Of a DNA stretch of 48,764 nucleotides, positions 8,047-17,442 are shown piece by piece. Under the pieces are notes generated by a model. That model was not told the DNA's origin and made no database searches. It worked only from the letters and a program-made list of their open reading frames with translations. The position numbers and the translations under genes are program-made. This stretch comes from Planctomycetota bacterium (GTDB lineage: Bacteria; Planctomycetota; Planctomycetia; Gemmatales; Gemmataceae), in assembly GCA_029777335.1 (NCBI GenBank), contig JAKOSN010000012.1:1-48764 (forward strand), in the 5' to 3' direction. Position 1 is the stretch's first letter, and each line of letters opens with the position of its first letter.

Positions 8047-9150
8047 CTACCCCGTTGGTCCCAATCGTTCCCGAACGGTGAGCACCCGGTGTTCGCGGGC
8101 CGCCAGCTGGACGGCCTCGCAAAGCGCGAGCGTTTCCAGATTATCTCGACCGCTAATCTCCGCTTCGGTCCCCTCTTCCAGAGCACAGAGCAACTGTGCC
8201 ATGGTGCCCACGAAGGCATCGGGAAACCAGACTTCCGACCAGCGTGGGCTCTGCCAGCCGTCCTTGAAGTGCTTGCTGGTAAAATCGAGAGTACTGGGAG
8301 TGCGCGCCGGGTAAGACGGCCAGCCGATGGTGCCACGGGCCAGTCCGTCGGTCCCTTCCACGCGCCAGCGGATGTAGATATCGCTCTCCGTTCCCTCCCG
8401 CGCCGGACCGGTCCAGACATCGTCCCAGGCGGCGGCGCGGCAGCCCTTGTCGTATTCGAGGATGTAGAGGTTGATGCCATCCTCGTGTGGGAAGCGCGTG
8501 CGCGGATCGGGCCGGGTGCTGGCCAGAACGCGGTCCGGCGTGCCCAACCAGTAGCGGAAGGTATCCAGGTGATGGATGCTCATCACAAACGTGGAGAGCG
8601 AGGGTAGCCCCTGGCTCCAGGGCATCCAGTGCGGAATGGCGCGCATCTCGATGGTCGCCAGGACGGGCTCTCCCAGCCAGCCGCGCTGGAGCACATTCTT
8701 GAGCGCCCGCACCGACTGGTCATAGCGCATGTTGTGGTTGACGGCGAGCGTGATGCCCGCCTCGGCGCACAACTCGACGCACGTCCGTGCCTCGGCCACG
8801 CTCATCGCCAAGGGTTTCTGAGCGAGGATGCCTCGAATATGGTCGTTGTGCTGGACTGCCTCGCGCAGCAGCGCGGGCTGGATATCGGGCGGAACGGCGA
8901 GGTCCAGCACCTCGACCGTGGGATCGGCGAGGAGCTGCTGATACGTCGCATGGCAGCGGGGGATTCCATAGTGCTGGGCGACCGCCTGGGCGGTGGCGGG
9001 ATTGCGCGAGGCGATGGCAACCGGGTTGAACCCCGCCTGGCGATAGGCGAGCAGATGGCAGTCGCGCATGATAAACCCAGCGCCGAGACAGCCGATGCGA
9101 AAATCGCGGCGCTGGGGAAGCCGGGGGAGATAGTCAAGGGAGAGAGTCAT
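8047..9150 (-). CDS. Gfo/Idh/MocA-family oxidoreductase
   Basis: A 367-residue NAD(P)-dependent oxidoreductase, probably acting on a sugar or inositol-like substrate. The N-terminal Rossmann fold begins with 'RIGCLGAGFI' (about 17-26), followed by the family's 'VAIASRNPATAQAVA'. The usual EKP active-site motif is present as 'AQKPLAM' (Gln in place of Glu). The C-terminal alpha/beta domain includes 'VNHNMRYDQSVRALK' and 'SIHHLDTFRYWLG'. No signal peptide is seen, unlike many planctomycete members of this family. It is 52 bases downstream of ispH and 57 bases upstream of larB on the same strand. Substrate cannot be assigned from sequence. Confidence 0.88.
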   Translation of the reverse strand: MTLSLDYLPRLPQRRDFRIGCLGAGFIMRDCHLLAYRQAGFNPVAIASRNPATAQAVAQHYGIPRCHATYQQLLADPTVEVLDLAVPPDIQPALLREAVQHNDHIRGILAQKPLAMSVAEARTCVELCAEAGITLAVNHNMRYDQSVRALKNVLQRGWLGEPVLATIEMRAIPHWMPWSQGLPSLSTFVMSIHHLDTFRYWLGTPDRVLASTRPDPRTRFPHEDGINLYILEYDKGCRAAAWDDVWTGPAREGTESDIYIRWRVEGTDGLARGTIGWPSYPARTPSTLDFTSKHFKDGWQSPRWSEVWFPDAFVGTMAQLLCALEEGTEAEISGRDNLETLALCEAVQLAAREHRVLTVRERLGPTG

Positions 9151-9201
9151 CGCCGGTCTCGTTTCAGGAGATCAGAGGACGGGCAAGAAGCACAGGCCTG
9201 C

Positions 9202-10140
9202 TCACGGCGGGGCGGGCACCAGCCGCAGTTCGCGCGGCAAGGGAAAGCTGACGTGTTCCTCACGAATGGTGCGAGCTTCGATCGTGGCCTCATGGAGTGT
9301 GCGCAGATGCGCAATACACTCCTGAACGAGTTCCTCCGGAGCGCTGGCTCCGGCAGTCATAAGCACCGTTTCAACCCCTTCGAACCAGCGATGCTGGATC
9401 TCGTGGTGGTTGTCAATCAGGTGCGCGGGCTTGCCATGACTTCGGGCGAGTTCGGCCAGGCGTTGGCTGTTCGAGCTGTTCTGGCTGCCCACCACGAGCA
9501 CCAGGTCGACTTCCGTCACCAGATCCTTCACCGCTTCTTGCCGGTTCTGGGTCGCGTAGCAGATGTCGTCCTTGTTCGGCCCCACGATATGGGGAAAACG
9601 GCGACGAAGCACGCGAATGATTCGCTCGGCATCGTCCACGCTCAGGGTCGTCTGCGTGAGATACGCCAGAGGGGTGCTGGGCGGAACTTGCACGAGTTCT
9701 GCCTCCTCGACATCCTGCACCAGGAGGATTTGCGTTGGCGCCTCGCCCATGGTGCCGACCACCTCATCGTGCCCCTCGTGCCCGATCAGAAGGATGGTGT
9801 ATCCTTCGCGGGCAAAGCGGACTGCTTCCATGTGCACCTTGGTGACCAGAGGACAGGTGGCGTCGATGGCGCGTAACTGGCGTTCCACCGCCGCCGTGCG
9901 GATCGCAGGGGCCACTCCATGGGCGCTGTAAAGAACGGTTGCTCCGTGCGGAATCTCGTCAATGTGATCGACGAAGACCACTCCCTGTTTCCGAAAGCGC
10001 TCGACCACATAGCGGTTGTGCACAATTTCGTGATAAACATAGAGCGGGCTGCCATGGAGCGCCAGGGCACGATCGAGGGCCTCGATCGCCATGTTCACCC
10101 CTGCGCAAAAGCCTCGCGGATTGGCCAGAATGATCTTCAC
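9202..10140 (-). CDS. ispH: 4-hydroxy-3-methylbut-2-enyl diphosphate reductase IspH
   Basis: Last enzyme of the MEP isoprenoid pathway. It reduces HMBPP to IPP and DMAPP using a [4Fe-4S] cluster. The product is 312 residues. Cluster ligands are visible at Cys12 ('NPRGFCAGV'), Cys96 ('DATCPLVTKVH') and Cys194 ('DDICYATQNRQ'). His41 and His74 fall at the same numbers as in E. coli, and 'IGHEGHDEVVGTMGE' and 'GSQNSSNSQRL' are conserved. The GTG at 10140 was chosen because it aligns exactly with the family N-terminus and has a GAGGAGG site ahead. A longer upstream frame exists but is not supported. A good sigma-70-type promoter lies just upstream. IspH indicates use of the MEP route for isoprenoids. 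Confidence 0.97.
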   Translation of the reverse strand: MKIILANPRGFCAGVNMAIEALDRALALHGSPLYVYHEIVHNRYVVERFRKQGVVFVDHIDEIPHGATVLYSAHGVAPAIRTAAVERQLRAIDATCPLVTKVHMEAVRFAREGYTILLIGHEGHDEVVGTMGEAPTQILLVQDVEEAELVQVPPSTPLAYLTQTTLSVDDAERIIRVLRRRFPHIVGPNKDDICYATQNRQEAVKDLVTEVDLVLVVGSQNSSNSQRLAELARSHGKPAHLIDNHHEIQHRWFEGVETVLMTAGASAPEELVQECIAHLRTLHEATIEARTIREEHVSFPLPRELRLVPAPP

Positions 10141-10165
10141 AACTTTGATCCTCCTCGCTGCCGCT

Positions 10166-10194
10166 ATGATACCGACCTTGCTTTGTGATGCCAA
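10166..10194 (-). promoter_or_regulatory. Predicted sigma-70-type promoter of ispH
   Basis: On the minus strand, TTGGCA (10194-10189) and TATCAT (10171-10166) are separated by exactly 17 bases. Both elements match the -35 and -10 consensus at 5 of 6 positions. The start codon of ispH lies about 25 bases after the -10 box, leaving a short leader that contains the GAGGAGG ribosome site. Confidence 0.6.
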
Positions 10195-10286
10195 GCAGCC
10201 TCCAACGCTACAACCGAACGTCTTCAAGGGAGACAACGGACTGAGGAGCGGGATGACCGAGGCGACGAGCGTTCCGGGGGCGAGGG

Positions 10287-11204
10287 TCAGCCGGGGAGGC
10301 GCCCCAGGACGGGTAAATGGCCGGGGAGCAGTTCGATCGCCAGCGAGGTGACCTCGTCGGCAGGCAGACAGAAAAATTCGCCATCGGTGTGAACGATCAG
10401 CGGAGTGGATCCCTGCAGGTGCATGGCCTGGCATCGACCGAGTTGAATCAGGGGATCGCTCCGAGGAATGGTGCCGCGAATCATGTCCGGAACATAGCGA
10501 AGCAGACGCCACCGCGGCAGAGGACCCACATGGAGGTAGTCAAACACCCCGTCGTCCAGAATGGCGTCCGGAGTGAGCCGGAAGTTTCCCTCGCGTTGGC
10601 CGAGGGCGACGGTCAGGGCCAGGGTGGGGAGAGGCCCCGTGGCGCGGCCATCGATCTCCAGCGTGAGTCCAGGGAAATGGTAGCGTCGCCACAGGGCTCT
10701 CAGCAGGGCCAGGAGATAGAGCGGAACGCCGCGCAGGGAATGAATCTGCCGCGATTCCAGGGTGACAGCGCCGTTGAACCCTACTCCCACGCCGTTGACA
10801 AAATAACGGTCGGCGAGCCCTGGGGCCTTCACCACCCCGACATCGACGTGGCGTACCCCGACCTGGGGATCAGGACGTAGCCACCATTCGGGTTGCAGTC
10901 CCAGGCTGAAGGCATAATCGTTGGCAGAGCCGAGGGGGAGGACCGCCAGCGTGGCCAGGCGCGACGCACGCAGCAGACCATTGGCCACCTCGTGGACGGT
11001 GCCATCTCCTCCGGCGGCCGCCACAAGCGCGAATCCCTCCTCTGCGGCCGCGCGAGCCAGCCCGGTCCCGGCACCCGCATGAGGCGTTGGCCGAAAGACT
11101 GCGTGGGGACCGAGAATGCGTTGCACACGTCGAATCCGTCGCGCGCCCTCGCCTCGCCCCGCGTGCGGATTGAAGATAACGCAGATGGTGGGCTGACTTC
11201 CCAT
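10287..11204 (-). CDS. Diacylglycerol kinase-family lipid kinase (YegS-like)
   Basis: A 305-residue member of the DAGK catalytic-domain family (YegS/DgkB/sphingosine-kinase-like), expected to phosphorylate a lipid such as diacylglycerol with ATP. Visible motifs are the N-terminal 'VIFNPHAGRGEG', the nucleotide-binding 'AAGGDGTVHEVANGL', and 'VLPLGSANDYAFSLGL'. The C-terminal beta-sandwich includes 'FVNGVGVGFNGAVT' and 'DGEFFC'. The ATG at 11204 was chosen because it has a GAGGA site just ahead and begins the conserved fold; the frame stays open further upstream, but that extension runs into the truB promoter region. It is transcribed divergently from truB. The lipid substrate is not determinable here. 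Confidence 0.88.
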   Translation of the reverse strand: MGSQPTICVIFNPHAGRGEGARRIRRVQRILGPHAVFRPTPHAGAGTGLARAAAEEGFALVAAAGGDGTVHEVANGLLRASRLATLAVLPLGSANDYAFSLGLQPEWWLRPDPQVGVRHVDVGVVKAPGLADRYFVNGVGVGFNGAVTLESRQIHSLRGVPLYLLALLRALWRRYHFPGLTLEIDGRATGPLPTLALTVALGQREGNFRLTPDAILDDGVFDYLHVGPLPRWRLLRYVPDMIRGTIPRSDPLIQLGRCQAMHLQGSTPLIVHTDGEFFCLPADEVTSLAIELLPGHLPVLGRLPG

Positions 11205-11252
11205 GTCTCCTCGCTGTCGTGGCGAACCCTGCTCCGGCCGCGTGTCTCCTGC

Positions 11253-11281
11253 TTGGAGGAGCCTCCTGGCTGCGTTATACT
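11253..11281 (+). promoter_or_regulatory. Predicted promoter of truB
   Basis: TTGGAG (11253-11258) and TATACT (11276-11281) are 17 bases apart. The -10 box matches 5 of 6 consensus positions; the -35 matches only the TTG. An inverted repeat GGAGG-AG-CCTCC (11255-11266) overlaps the -35 box and spacer and could bind a regulator, though nothing in the sequence proves this. The site lies in the divergent gap between the lipid kinase gene and truB. Confidence 0.45.
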
Positions 11282-11337
11282 GCTGCGAGGAACCGAGAAC
11301 CACCGTGCTCGCCTCTGGACTCTCCCGGAACGATGTG

Positions 11338-12231
11338 ATGAATGATGCTTGGCTCGATGGTCTGCTGGTTATTGACAAGCCGCTGTCAGTCACGTCCCGC
11401 GACGTGGTCAATCGTGTGCAGCGCTGGTTTCCCCGGCGAACGAGGCTGGGGCACACGGGGACGCTCGATCCGCTGGCGACGGGGGTGCTCGTTCTGTGCG
11501 TTGGCTCCGCGACGCGGCTGACGGAGTATATCCAGCAGATGGGAAAAACCTATCACACCACCATTCGGCTCGGTGCCACCTCGGTCACCGACGATGGGGA
11601 GGGGCCGATCCGGGAGAACGCGGTCGCCCGTGTGCCAACGCAGGCTGCGCTTGAAGACGTCCTCACGCACTTTCTGGGGGAAATCGAGCAACTTCCCCCC
11701 GCCTTTTCTGCCGCCAAGGTGGCCGGACAGCGGTCCTATGATCGCGCTCGCAGGGGCGAGAGCGTGACGCTCACTCCGCGGGTGGTGCGTATCGATGCCC
11801 TTCGCATCCGGCGCTACGAGTATCCCGAACTGGATTTGCAGGTGGACTGTGGCAAGGGCACATACATTCGCGCGCTGGCACGCGACCTTGGGGAACAACT
11901 GGGGTGCGGGGGGTATGTGCAGACCTTGCGGCGCACGCGCGTGGGACCGTTCACTCCCGAACAGGCAGTCGCGCTCGAGCTTTCTCCGGCAGAGGCACGG
12001 GGAAAGATGTTGCCGCTGACCGCTGCTCTGGCAGAGCTTCCGCCCCTGACTCTCTCTGCCGATCTCGCCAAGGGATTCTGCCAGGGCCAGATCCAGACGG
12101 TGCTGACCGTTTCGCGCCCGGGAGAACACGCGATCCTCGACGAGACGAATACTCTCCTGGGGATTGGCATCTGCGACGTGGCGCGACGGCAACTCTCTCC
12201 GGTCAAGGTACTCCGTTCGGCGAGGGAATAA
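11338..12231 (+). CDS. truB: tRNA pseudouridine(55) synthase TruB
   Basis: Converts uridine 55 in the T-loop of tRNAs to pseudouridine. The 297-residue product carries the TruB signature 'LGHTGTLDPLATGVL' with catalytic Asp44, plus 'GLLVIDKPLSVTSRDVV' at the N-terminus, 'QLPPAFSAAKVAGQRSYDRARRG' in the middle and 'VDCGKGTYIRALARDLGE'. A PUA-like C-terminal segment follows (about 235-297). The ATG at 11338 begins the family's N-terminus; the frame is open upstream to 11203 but that extension has no similarity and lies over the promoter. truB often follows rbfA/infB in other bacteria; here it stands alone, convergent with hisB. Confidence 0.96.
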   Translation: MNDAWLDGLLVIDKPLSVTSRDVVNRVQRWFPRRTRLGHTGTLDPLATGVLVLCVGSATRLTEYIQQMGKTYHTTIRLGATSVTDDGEGPIRENAVARVPTQAALEDVLTHFLGEIEQLPPAFSAAKVAGQRSYDRARRGESVTLTPRVVRIDALRIRRYEYPELDLQVDCGKGTYIRALARDLGEQLGCGGYVQTLRRTRVGPFTPEQAVALELSPAEARGKMLPLTAALAELPPLTLSADLAKGFCQGQIQTVLTVSRPGEHAILDETNTLLGIGICDVARRQLSPVKVLRSARE

Positions 12232-12282
12232 GCGGTTGAGGGCCTATTGCCCCGCAAGGGATCGCTGGGGGAGATCCGGTGC

Positions 12283-12870
12283 TTAAAGGACTCCCTTGGT
12301 AGAGGGGATGCCGGTCATGCGCGGGTCGGCTTCCACCGCCTGTCGCAGTGCGCGCGCGGTCGCCTTGAAGATGCCCTCGACAATATGGTGGGTGTTGTTG
12401 CCGTGGTGCAGAACCACGTGCAAGTTGCAGAGTCCGGCCGAGGACACTGCTCGCCAGAACTCCTCTGCGAGCGGGGCGTTGAACTGCCCCAGGGTTTCGC
12501 GCGGAACCTCGGCCTGCCAAACACAGAAAGGTCGCCCGCTCAGGTCGATCGCGGCGGTCACCAGGACCTCATCCATCGGCAAGGTCATACAGCCGTAGCG
12601 CCGAATGCCTGCCTTGTTACCCAGCGCTCGGGTCAATGCCTGGCCAAAACAGATTCCGACATCCTCGACCGTGTGGTGCGCATCCACATGGAGGTCGCCC
12701 TCGGCTCGGATGGTCAGATCGATCAGGCTGTGGCGCGCCAGCAGGGTGAGCATGTGATCGAAAAAGCCTACCCCGGTCGTGAGATCAGCGCGTCCATGGC
12801 CATCCAGATCGAGGGAGAGGTCGATACGTGTTTCGCCCGTTTGCCGTTGAATCGTTGCCGTGCGGCCCAT
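12283..12870 (-). CDS. hisB: Imidazoleglycerol-phosphate dehydratase HisB
   Basis: Sixth step of histidine synthesis: dehydrates imidazoleglycerol phosphate to imidazoleacetol phosphate using manganese. The 195-residue product is the stand-alone dehydratase, without the N-terminal phosphatase domain of the enterobacterial fusion. The two metal-binding His clusters are present in 'DAHHTVEDVG' and 'HGNNTHHIVE', along with 'GVGFFDHML' and a 'TKGVL' C-terminus. Length fits the family (about 195). No other his genes are in the window, so the histidine genes are scattered. It is convergent with truB, 51 bases apart, with no strong terminator in between. Confidence 0.97.
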   Translation of the reverse strand: MGRTATIQRQTGETRIDLSLDLDGHGRADLTTGVGFFDHMLTLLARHSLIDLTIRAEGDLHVDAHHTVEDVGICFGQALTRALGNKAGIRRYGCMTLPMDEVLVTAAIDLSGRPFCVWQAEVPRETLGQFNAPLAEEFWRAVSSAGLCNLHVVLHHGNNTHHIVEGIFKATARALRQAVEADPRMTGIPSTKGVL

Positions 12871-13054
12871 GCGTCCTCCTCGGGTGTCGTCTGGGTCATG
12901 CTATCGGGTGGCGCTGCCCCGAGCAACTTTTCTGCCCGCGTGCCATTCTGCGGACAAGAAGTGGGTAAGCCATTTGCAAATCGCGAAGTGCGACCTAGGG
13001 TTGAGTGTGGCTGCCGCGATTGGTTTTCGGTTCTGCGCAAGGGGAGACATTGTC

Positions 13055-13951
13055 GTGAAGCCCGAACCCGGCATGGAACCTATCCCTGGTTATCGTCTTA
13101 CGCAACATCTGGGGAGTGGCGGATTTAGTGAGGTCTGGGAGGCCATGCATGCTTCCGGGACCACCTACGCGCTCAAGTTCCTCGATTGTCGCGAGATGCC
13201 CCCTGCGCTGGTCGCCAACGAGGTGCGCGTTCTGATCAAGTTGCGCGAGGTGCAGCATCCGAACATCATTCAGCTCCACGATGTTTGTGCGCTGCCGGGC
13301 TATCTCGTGCTGCGGATGCAAAAGGCGGATGGCAATCTCTTTGAACTCGAAGACGCCTATCGCGAGCTGACCGGGACCGTGATCCCTCCTGATCACGTGA
13401 TCGATCTGCTCGAACAGGCTGCCATGGCACTGGATTTTCTCGCCGCCCATCCGCGCCAGGGCGATGGCTTCCAGCGTACGGGGCTGCAGCACTGTGATAT
13501 CAAACCCAGCAATCTTCTGGTGATGCGACACACCTTGAAAATTGCCGACTTTGGCCTTTGTCGCTCCGCCCTCGCTCACACACATCGCCGCCGGATGATG
13601 GGGACTCCCCCGTATGCGGCTCCGGAACTGTACGAAGGGAACATCACCAGCCATACCGATCAATATGCCCTGGCGATGACTTACTGCGTGCTCGTCCCGG
13701 GAGAACGAGTTCTCCTGCCGTTCGAACCCGGCATCCAACCACGGGGCCTTCCGGTGGATCTCGCCCGGATGCGCAATCGGGAGGCGCCCATCCTGGCACG
13801 GGCGCTCGATCCTTGCTGGACCAATCGCTGGCCCAGCTGCATGGACTTTATCAATGCACTCAAGTCCGTGGTTCTCACCCCTCGTCGTTCAGGCGTCCAG
13901 CGCATCTTGACTCCGTTGCGCCGCACCGGGCAACCGGTTCACGCCTCGTAG
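13055..13951 (+). CDS. Small soluble Ser/Thr protein kinase
   Basis: A 298-residue Hanks-type kinase with almost nothing outside the catalytic domain. The glycine loop is 'LGSGGFSEVWEA', the ATP-anchoring Lys is Lys41 ('YALKFLD'), and the catalytic loop is 'HCDIKPSN' with Asp148 (Cys replaces the usual Arg of HRD). The metal-binding DFG ('IADFGLC') and the 'GTPPYAAPEL' activation segment are intact, so it is probably active. Loss of the HRD Arg suggests activity does not depend on activation-loop phosphorylation. No membrane segment or sensor domain is seen. GTG at 13055 was chosen for its AGGGGAGA ribosome site; ATG at 13073 is the alternative. The last 13 bases overlap the end of the convergent pyruvate carboxylase gene. 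Confidence 0.88.
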   Translation: MKPEPGMEPIPGYRLTQHLGSGGFSEVWEAMHASGTTYALKFLDCREMPPALVANEVRVLIKLREVQHPNIIQLHDVCALPGYLVLRMQKADGNLFELEDAYRELTGTVIPPDHVIDLLEQAAMALDFLAAHPRQGDGFQRTGLQHCDIKPSNLLVMRHTLKIADFGLCRSALAHTHRRRMMGTPPYAAPELYEGNITSHTDQYALAMTYCVLVPGERVLLPFEPGIQPRGLPVDLARMRNREAPILARALDPCWTNRWPSCMDFINALKSVVLTPRRSGVQRILTPLRRTGQPVHAS

Positions 13952-16900
13952 CGCAGGAGAAGGTCGCCTCCTTCGACCTGAGTGCCGGCCTCGACCAGCA
14001 CCTCCGCCACCTTTCCAGCGCGCTCGGCGTAGATGGTGGTTTCCATCTTCATCGCTTCCAGGATAAAGAGCTTGTCACCGGCCGCCACCTCGTCTCCTGG
14101 GCTCACATAAACTCGTGCCAGCAAGCCTGGCATCGGGGCACCCACCTGGAGGGGATTGCCCCGCTCCGCCTTAAGCCGTGCCTTCACCTGGCCGGACAGG
14201 GCCTTGTCCATCACCCGCACCTCGCGAGGCTGTCCGTTTAGCTCAAAGAAAACGGTGCGGCTCCCATCGACGTGCGGTTCTCCCACCGTGAGCAATTTGA
14301 TGATCAGAGTTTTTCCCTTCTCGATGTCCATGCTCACTTCTTCTCCGGGTTGCATCCCATAGAAGAACGTTGGCGTGGGCAGAACACTGGTGTCGGAGAA
14401 GCGTGCGTTGTGCTGGGCAAAATCGAGAAACACCTTGGGATAGAGGAGGTAGGTCACCACTTCCTGATCGTTGACGTTGCGGCGCAGCTTTTGTTCCAGT
14501 TCGGCGCGCGTTGCCGGGAAGTCGGCGGGAGGAAGGCTGGCTCCGGGGCGACCGCGCAGCGCCTTCCGTTGGCGAAGCACCTTTTTCTGCAGAGCCCTGG
14601 GAAACCCTCCGGGCGGTTGTCCCAGCCGTCCTTCAAAGAACTCCACCACCGATTCGGGAAAGGAGAGTTCGCGTTTCCCTTCCAGAACCTCCTCGGCGGT
14701 CAGATGATTGCTCACCATGAACAGGGCCATGTCCCCAACGACCTTCGAGGTGGGAGTCACCTTGATAATATCGCCAAACATCTGGTTGACGGTGCGATAC
14801 ATCCGGCAGACTTCCCGCCAGCGATTCTGTAATCCCAGCGACTGCGCTTGCTGATAGAGGTTGGTCGATTGGCCGCCTGGCATCTCGTTCAAGTAGACAT
14901 CGGCGGCCGGCGCGTGTTGCCCCGTTTCAAAGGGCCAGTAATAGGCGCGCACCTGCTCCCAGTAGTCGGCAGTGCTCTGGAGAGAATCGTCGTACAGTTC
15001 CGTATCGCGCTCCTGGAACCGGAGCATGTCGACCAGGGCGTGCAGGTTCGGTTGGCTGGTTAACCCCGAGAACGGGGCCATCGCCGTATCGACAACGTCT
15101 ACCCCTTCCTCGCTGGCAAAGAGGAGTGAGCCGATCTGTCCGCCGGCGCAGTCGTGGGTGTGGAAGTGAATGGGCAGACCGACCTCCTGTTTCAGCGCGC
15201 GCACCAGGAGGCGGGCCGCATACGGTTTGCACAGCCCGGCCATGTCCTTGATGGCAAGAATCTGAGCGCCGCTCTTTTCCAGGGCCCTGGCCAGCTCGAC
15301 ATAGTAGCTGAGGTTATATTTCGTTCTTTTCGGATCGAGAATATCGCCGGTGTAGCAAAGGGCCGCCTCAGCGAGCATCCCGGCGTTGCGGACCGCATCG
15401 ATTCCCAGGCGCAGGTTGGGCAACCAGTTCAGGGCGTCGAAGATGCGAAAGAGATCGATCCCTGCCTGGGCCGACTCCTTTACAAACGCCTTCACCACGT
15501 TGTCGGGATAGTTGGTGTAGCCGACGGCATTGGCCGAGCGCAATAACATCTGAAAGAGAATGTTGGGGATGCGCTCGCGCAGACTGACCAGCCGCTGCCA
15601 GGGGGATTCTTTCAAAAAACGCATTGCCGTATCAAAGGTCGCCCCGCCCCACATCTCCAGAGAGAATAGTTTGTGGTGATGATTGGCATAGGTGGGAGCG
15701 ATCGCCAGCATGTCATGGGTTCGCATGCGCGTTGCCAGCAAGGACTGGTGCGCATCGCGAAAGGTGGTGTCGGTCACCAGCAAGCGTTTCTGTGCACGCA
15801 TCCACTGGCAGAATTTCTCGGGTCCGAGTTGACGGAAGAGGTCGCGTGTCCCTTCGGGCTTGGTCAGGGTTACATCGTGTGCAAGGAGAGTCTGGGTCAG
15901 GTCGCGGGCGCCTGTTTTCAGCCCGGATTCCCCCTTTCGCCCCTTGAGCACGCTGGCCACCTCCGGGTTGCCATTCACAATCACCTCGGCGATGTAGGTC
16001 AGGAGCTTGGTCGCCCGATCCTTGCGCGCGGCAAACCGAAAGAGAGCGGGGGTTTCGTCGATGAAGCGGGTGGTGCATTCACCCTTCAGGAAGGACGGGT
16101 GCGTGATCAGATTGATCAGGAACTGAATATTGGTTTTGACTCCGCGGACGCGGAATTCCTGCAAGCTCCGCTCCATGCGCCGGGCGGCATCGACAAAGCG
16201 AAGCCCATGCGCGGTCACCTTCACCAGCAGAGAATCGTAGAAGGGAGTGATCACCACGCCCGTGTACGCGGAGCCGGCATCCAGGCGAATCCCCATCCCG
16301 CTCGCCGAGCGATAGTTGCTCAGGCGGCCATAATCGGGAAGGAAGTTGTTGGCGGCATCCTCGGTGGTCACCCGGCACTGAATGGCGTACCCGTGGGTGC
16401 GAACCCGCTCCTGCGAATCCAGCCCAATCTCGGGGTCAGACAGCGGAGCCCCCTGGGCGATCAGAATCTGGCTCTTGACCACGTCGAAGCCCGTGACCTC
16501 CTCGGTGACGGTATGCTCGACCTGAATGCGCGGATTGACCTCGATAAAGTAGAATTTGCCCTGGTCCACATCGACCAGGAACTCCACCGTCCCGGCGTTG
16601 TCCAGGCCGACCGCGTGACCGATCGCGAGAGCCGCCTCGAGAATCTGCTGGCGGAGCCCTGGATCAAAGTTGAAGGCGGGGGCGATCTCGACAATCTTCT
16701 GGTGACGCCGTTGCACCGAGCAATCACGTTCATAGAGATGAACCAGATTGCCATGCGAATCGCCAAGCAACTGAACCTCGATGTGGCGTGCCCGCTGGAT
16801 GTACTTTTCCAGGAACACATCGGGGATGCCAAACGCCGTTCCGGCCTCGCGCCGCGCCTGGTCGAGGGCTTCTTCGAGGCGGTCGGCAGAGGCTGCAACA

Positions 16901-17442
16901 CGCATCCCTCGCCCGCCCCCGCCCATGGCAGCCTTGATGATCACGGGATAGCCGAGTTTCTGGGCGAGTTTGTGCGCTTCGGCCGTGGTGCGGACCGCCT
17001 TCTCGCTCCCTGCCAGGATCGGGACGCACGCCGTGTCGGCGATCTGTCGGGCCACGACCTTGTCGCCCAGTTGCTCCAGAATCTCGGTGCGCGGTCCGAC
17101 AAAGATCAACCCCGCCTCGCGACAGGCCCGCGCAAAGTTCGGATTTTCCGACAGAAAGCCATACCCAGGATGAATCGCATCCACCTGATGCTCGACCGCC
17201 AGGGCCACAATGCCGGCGATATCCAGATAGCTGCGAATCGGTTCCCCAGGAGTGCCGACACGGTAGGCCTCATCGGCCTTGAAGCGATGGAGCGCAAAGC
17301 GATCTTCGTGGGAATAGATGGCCACCGTGCGGATGCCAAGTTCATGAGCACTGCGAAACACCCGCGTGGCGATTTCACTTCGATTGGCGACCAGGAGTTT
17401 GCGAATCACGCGGGGGGCAGGGGTAGCTGCTGGAATGGTCAT
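13939..17442 (-). CDS. pyc: Pyruvate carboxylase
   Basis: Biotin enzyme that carboxylates pyruvate to oxaloacetate, refilling the TCA cycle. The 1167-residue product is a full single-chain enzyme (family about 1150). An N-terminal biotin carboxylase domain (1-460) has 'KLLVANRSEIATRVFR', the Gly-rich ATP loop 'GGGGRGMRV', and 'EVNPRIQVEHTVTE'. The carboxyltransferase domain (about 530-830) has 'VTDTTFRDAHQSLLATRMRT', 'ILAIKDMAGL' with the Lys that is carboxylated in this family, and 'HFHTHDCAG'. Then come the tetramerisation region and a biotin carrier domain with 'EAMKMET', biotin Lys at about 1132. ATG at 17442 matches the family N-terminus; a 46-residue upstream extension is open but unsupported. 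The stop overlaps the convergent kinase gene by 13 bases. Confidence 0.97.
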   Translation of the reverse strand: MTIPAATPAPRVIRKLLVANRSEIATRVFRSAHELGIRTVAIYSHEDRFALHRFKADEAYRVGTPGEPIRSYLDIAGIVALAVEHQVDAIHPGYGFLSENPNFARACREAGLIFVGPRTEILEQLGDKVVARQIADTACVPILAGSEKAVRTTAEAHKLAQKLGYPVIIKAAMGGGGRGMRVAASADRLEEALDQARREAGTAFGIPDVFLEKYIQRARHIEVQLLGDSHGNLVHLYERDCSVQRRHQKIVEIAPAFNFDPGLRQQILEAALAIGHAVGLDNAGTVEFLVDVDQGKFYFIEVNPRIQVEHTVTEEVTGFDVVKSQILIAQGAPLSDPEIGLDSQERVRTHGYAIQCRVTTEDAANNFLPDYGRLSNYRSASGMGIRLDAGSAYTGVVITPFYDSLLVKVTAHGLRFVDAARRMERSLQEFRVRGVKTNIQFLINLITHPSFLKGECTTRFIDETPALFRFAARKDRATKLLTYIAEVIVNGNPEVASVLKGRKGESGLKTGARDLTQTLLAHDVTLTKPEGTRDLFRQLGPEKFCQWMRAQKRLLVTDTTFRDAHQSLLATRMRTHDMLAIAPTYANHHHKLFSLEMWGGATFDTAMRFLKESPWQRLVSLRERIPNILFQMLLRSANAVGYTNYPDNVVKAFVKESAQAGIDLFRIFDALNWLPNLRLGIDAVRNAGMLAEAALCYTGDILDPKRTKYNLSYYVELARALEKSGAQILAIKDMAGLCKPYAARLLVRALKQEVGLPIHFHTHDCAGGQIGSLLFASEEGVDVVDTAMAPFSGLTSQPNLHALVDMLRFQERDTELYDDSLQSTADYWEQVRAYYWPFETGQHAPAADVYLNEMPGGQSTNLYQQAQSLGLQNRWREVCRMYRTVNQMFGDIIKVTPTSKVVGDMALFMVSNHLTAEEVLEGKRELSFPESVVEFFEGRLGQPPGGFPRALQKKVLRQRKALRGRPGASLPPADFPATRAELEQKLRRNVNDQEVVTYLLYPKVFLDFAQHNARFSDTSVLPTPTFFYGMQPGEEVSMDIEKGKTLIIKLLTVGEPHVDGSRTVFFELNGQPREVRVMDKALSGQVKARLKAERGNPLQVGAPMPGLLARVYVSPGDEVAAGDKLFILEAMKMETTIYAERAGKVAEVLVEAGTQVEGGDLLLRYEA

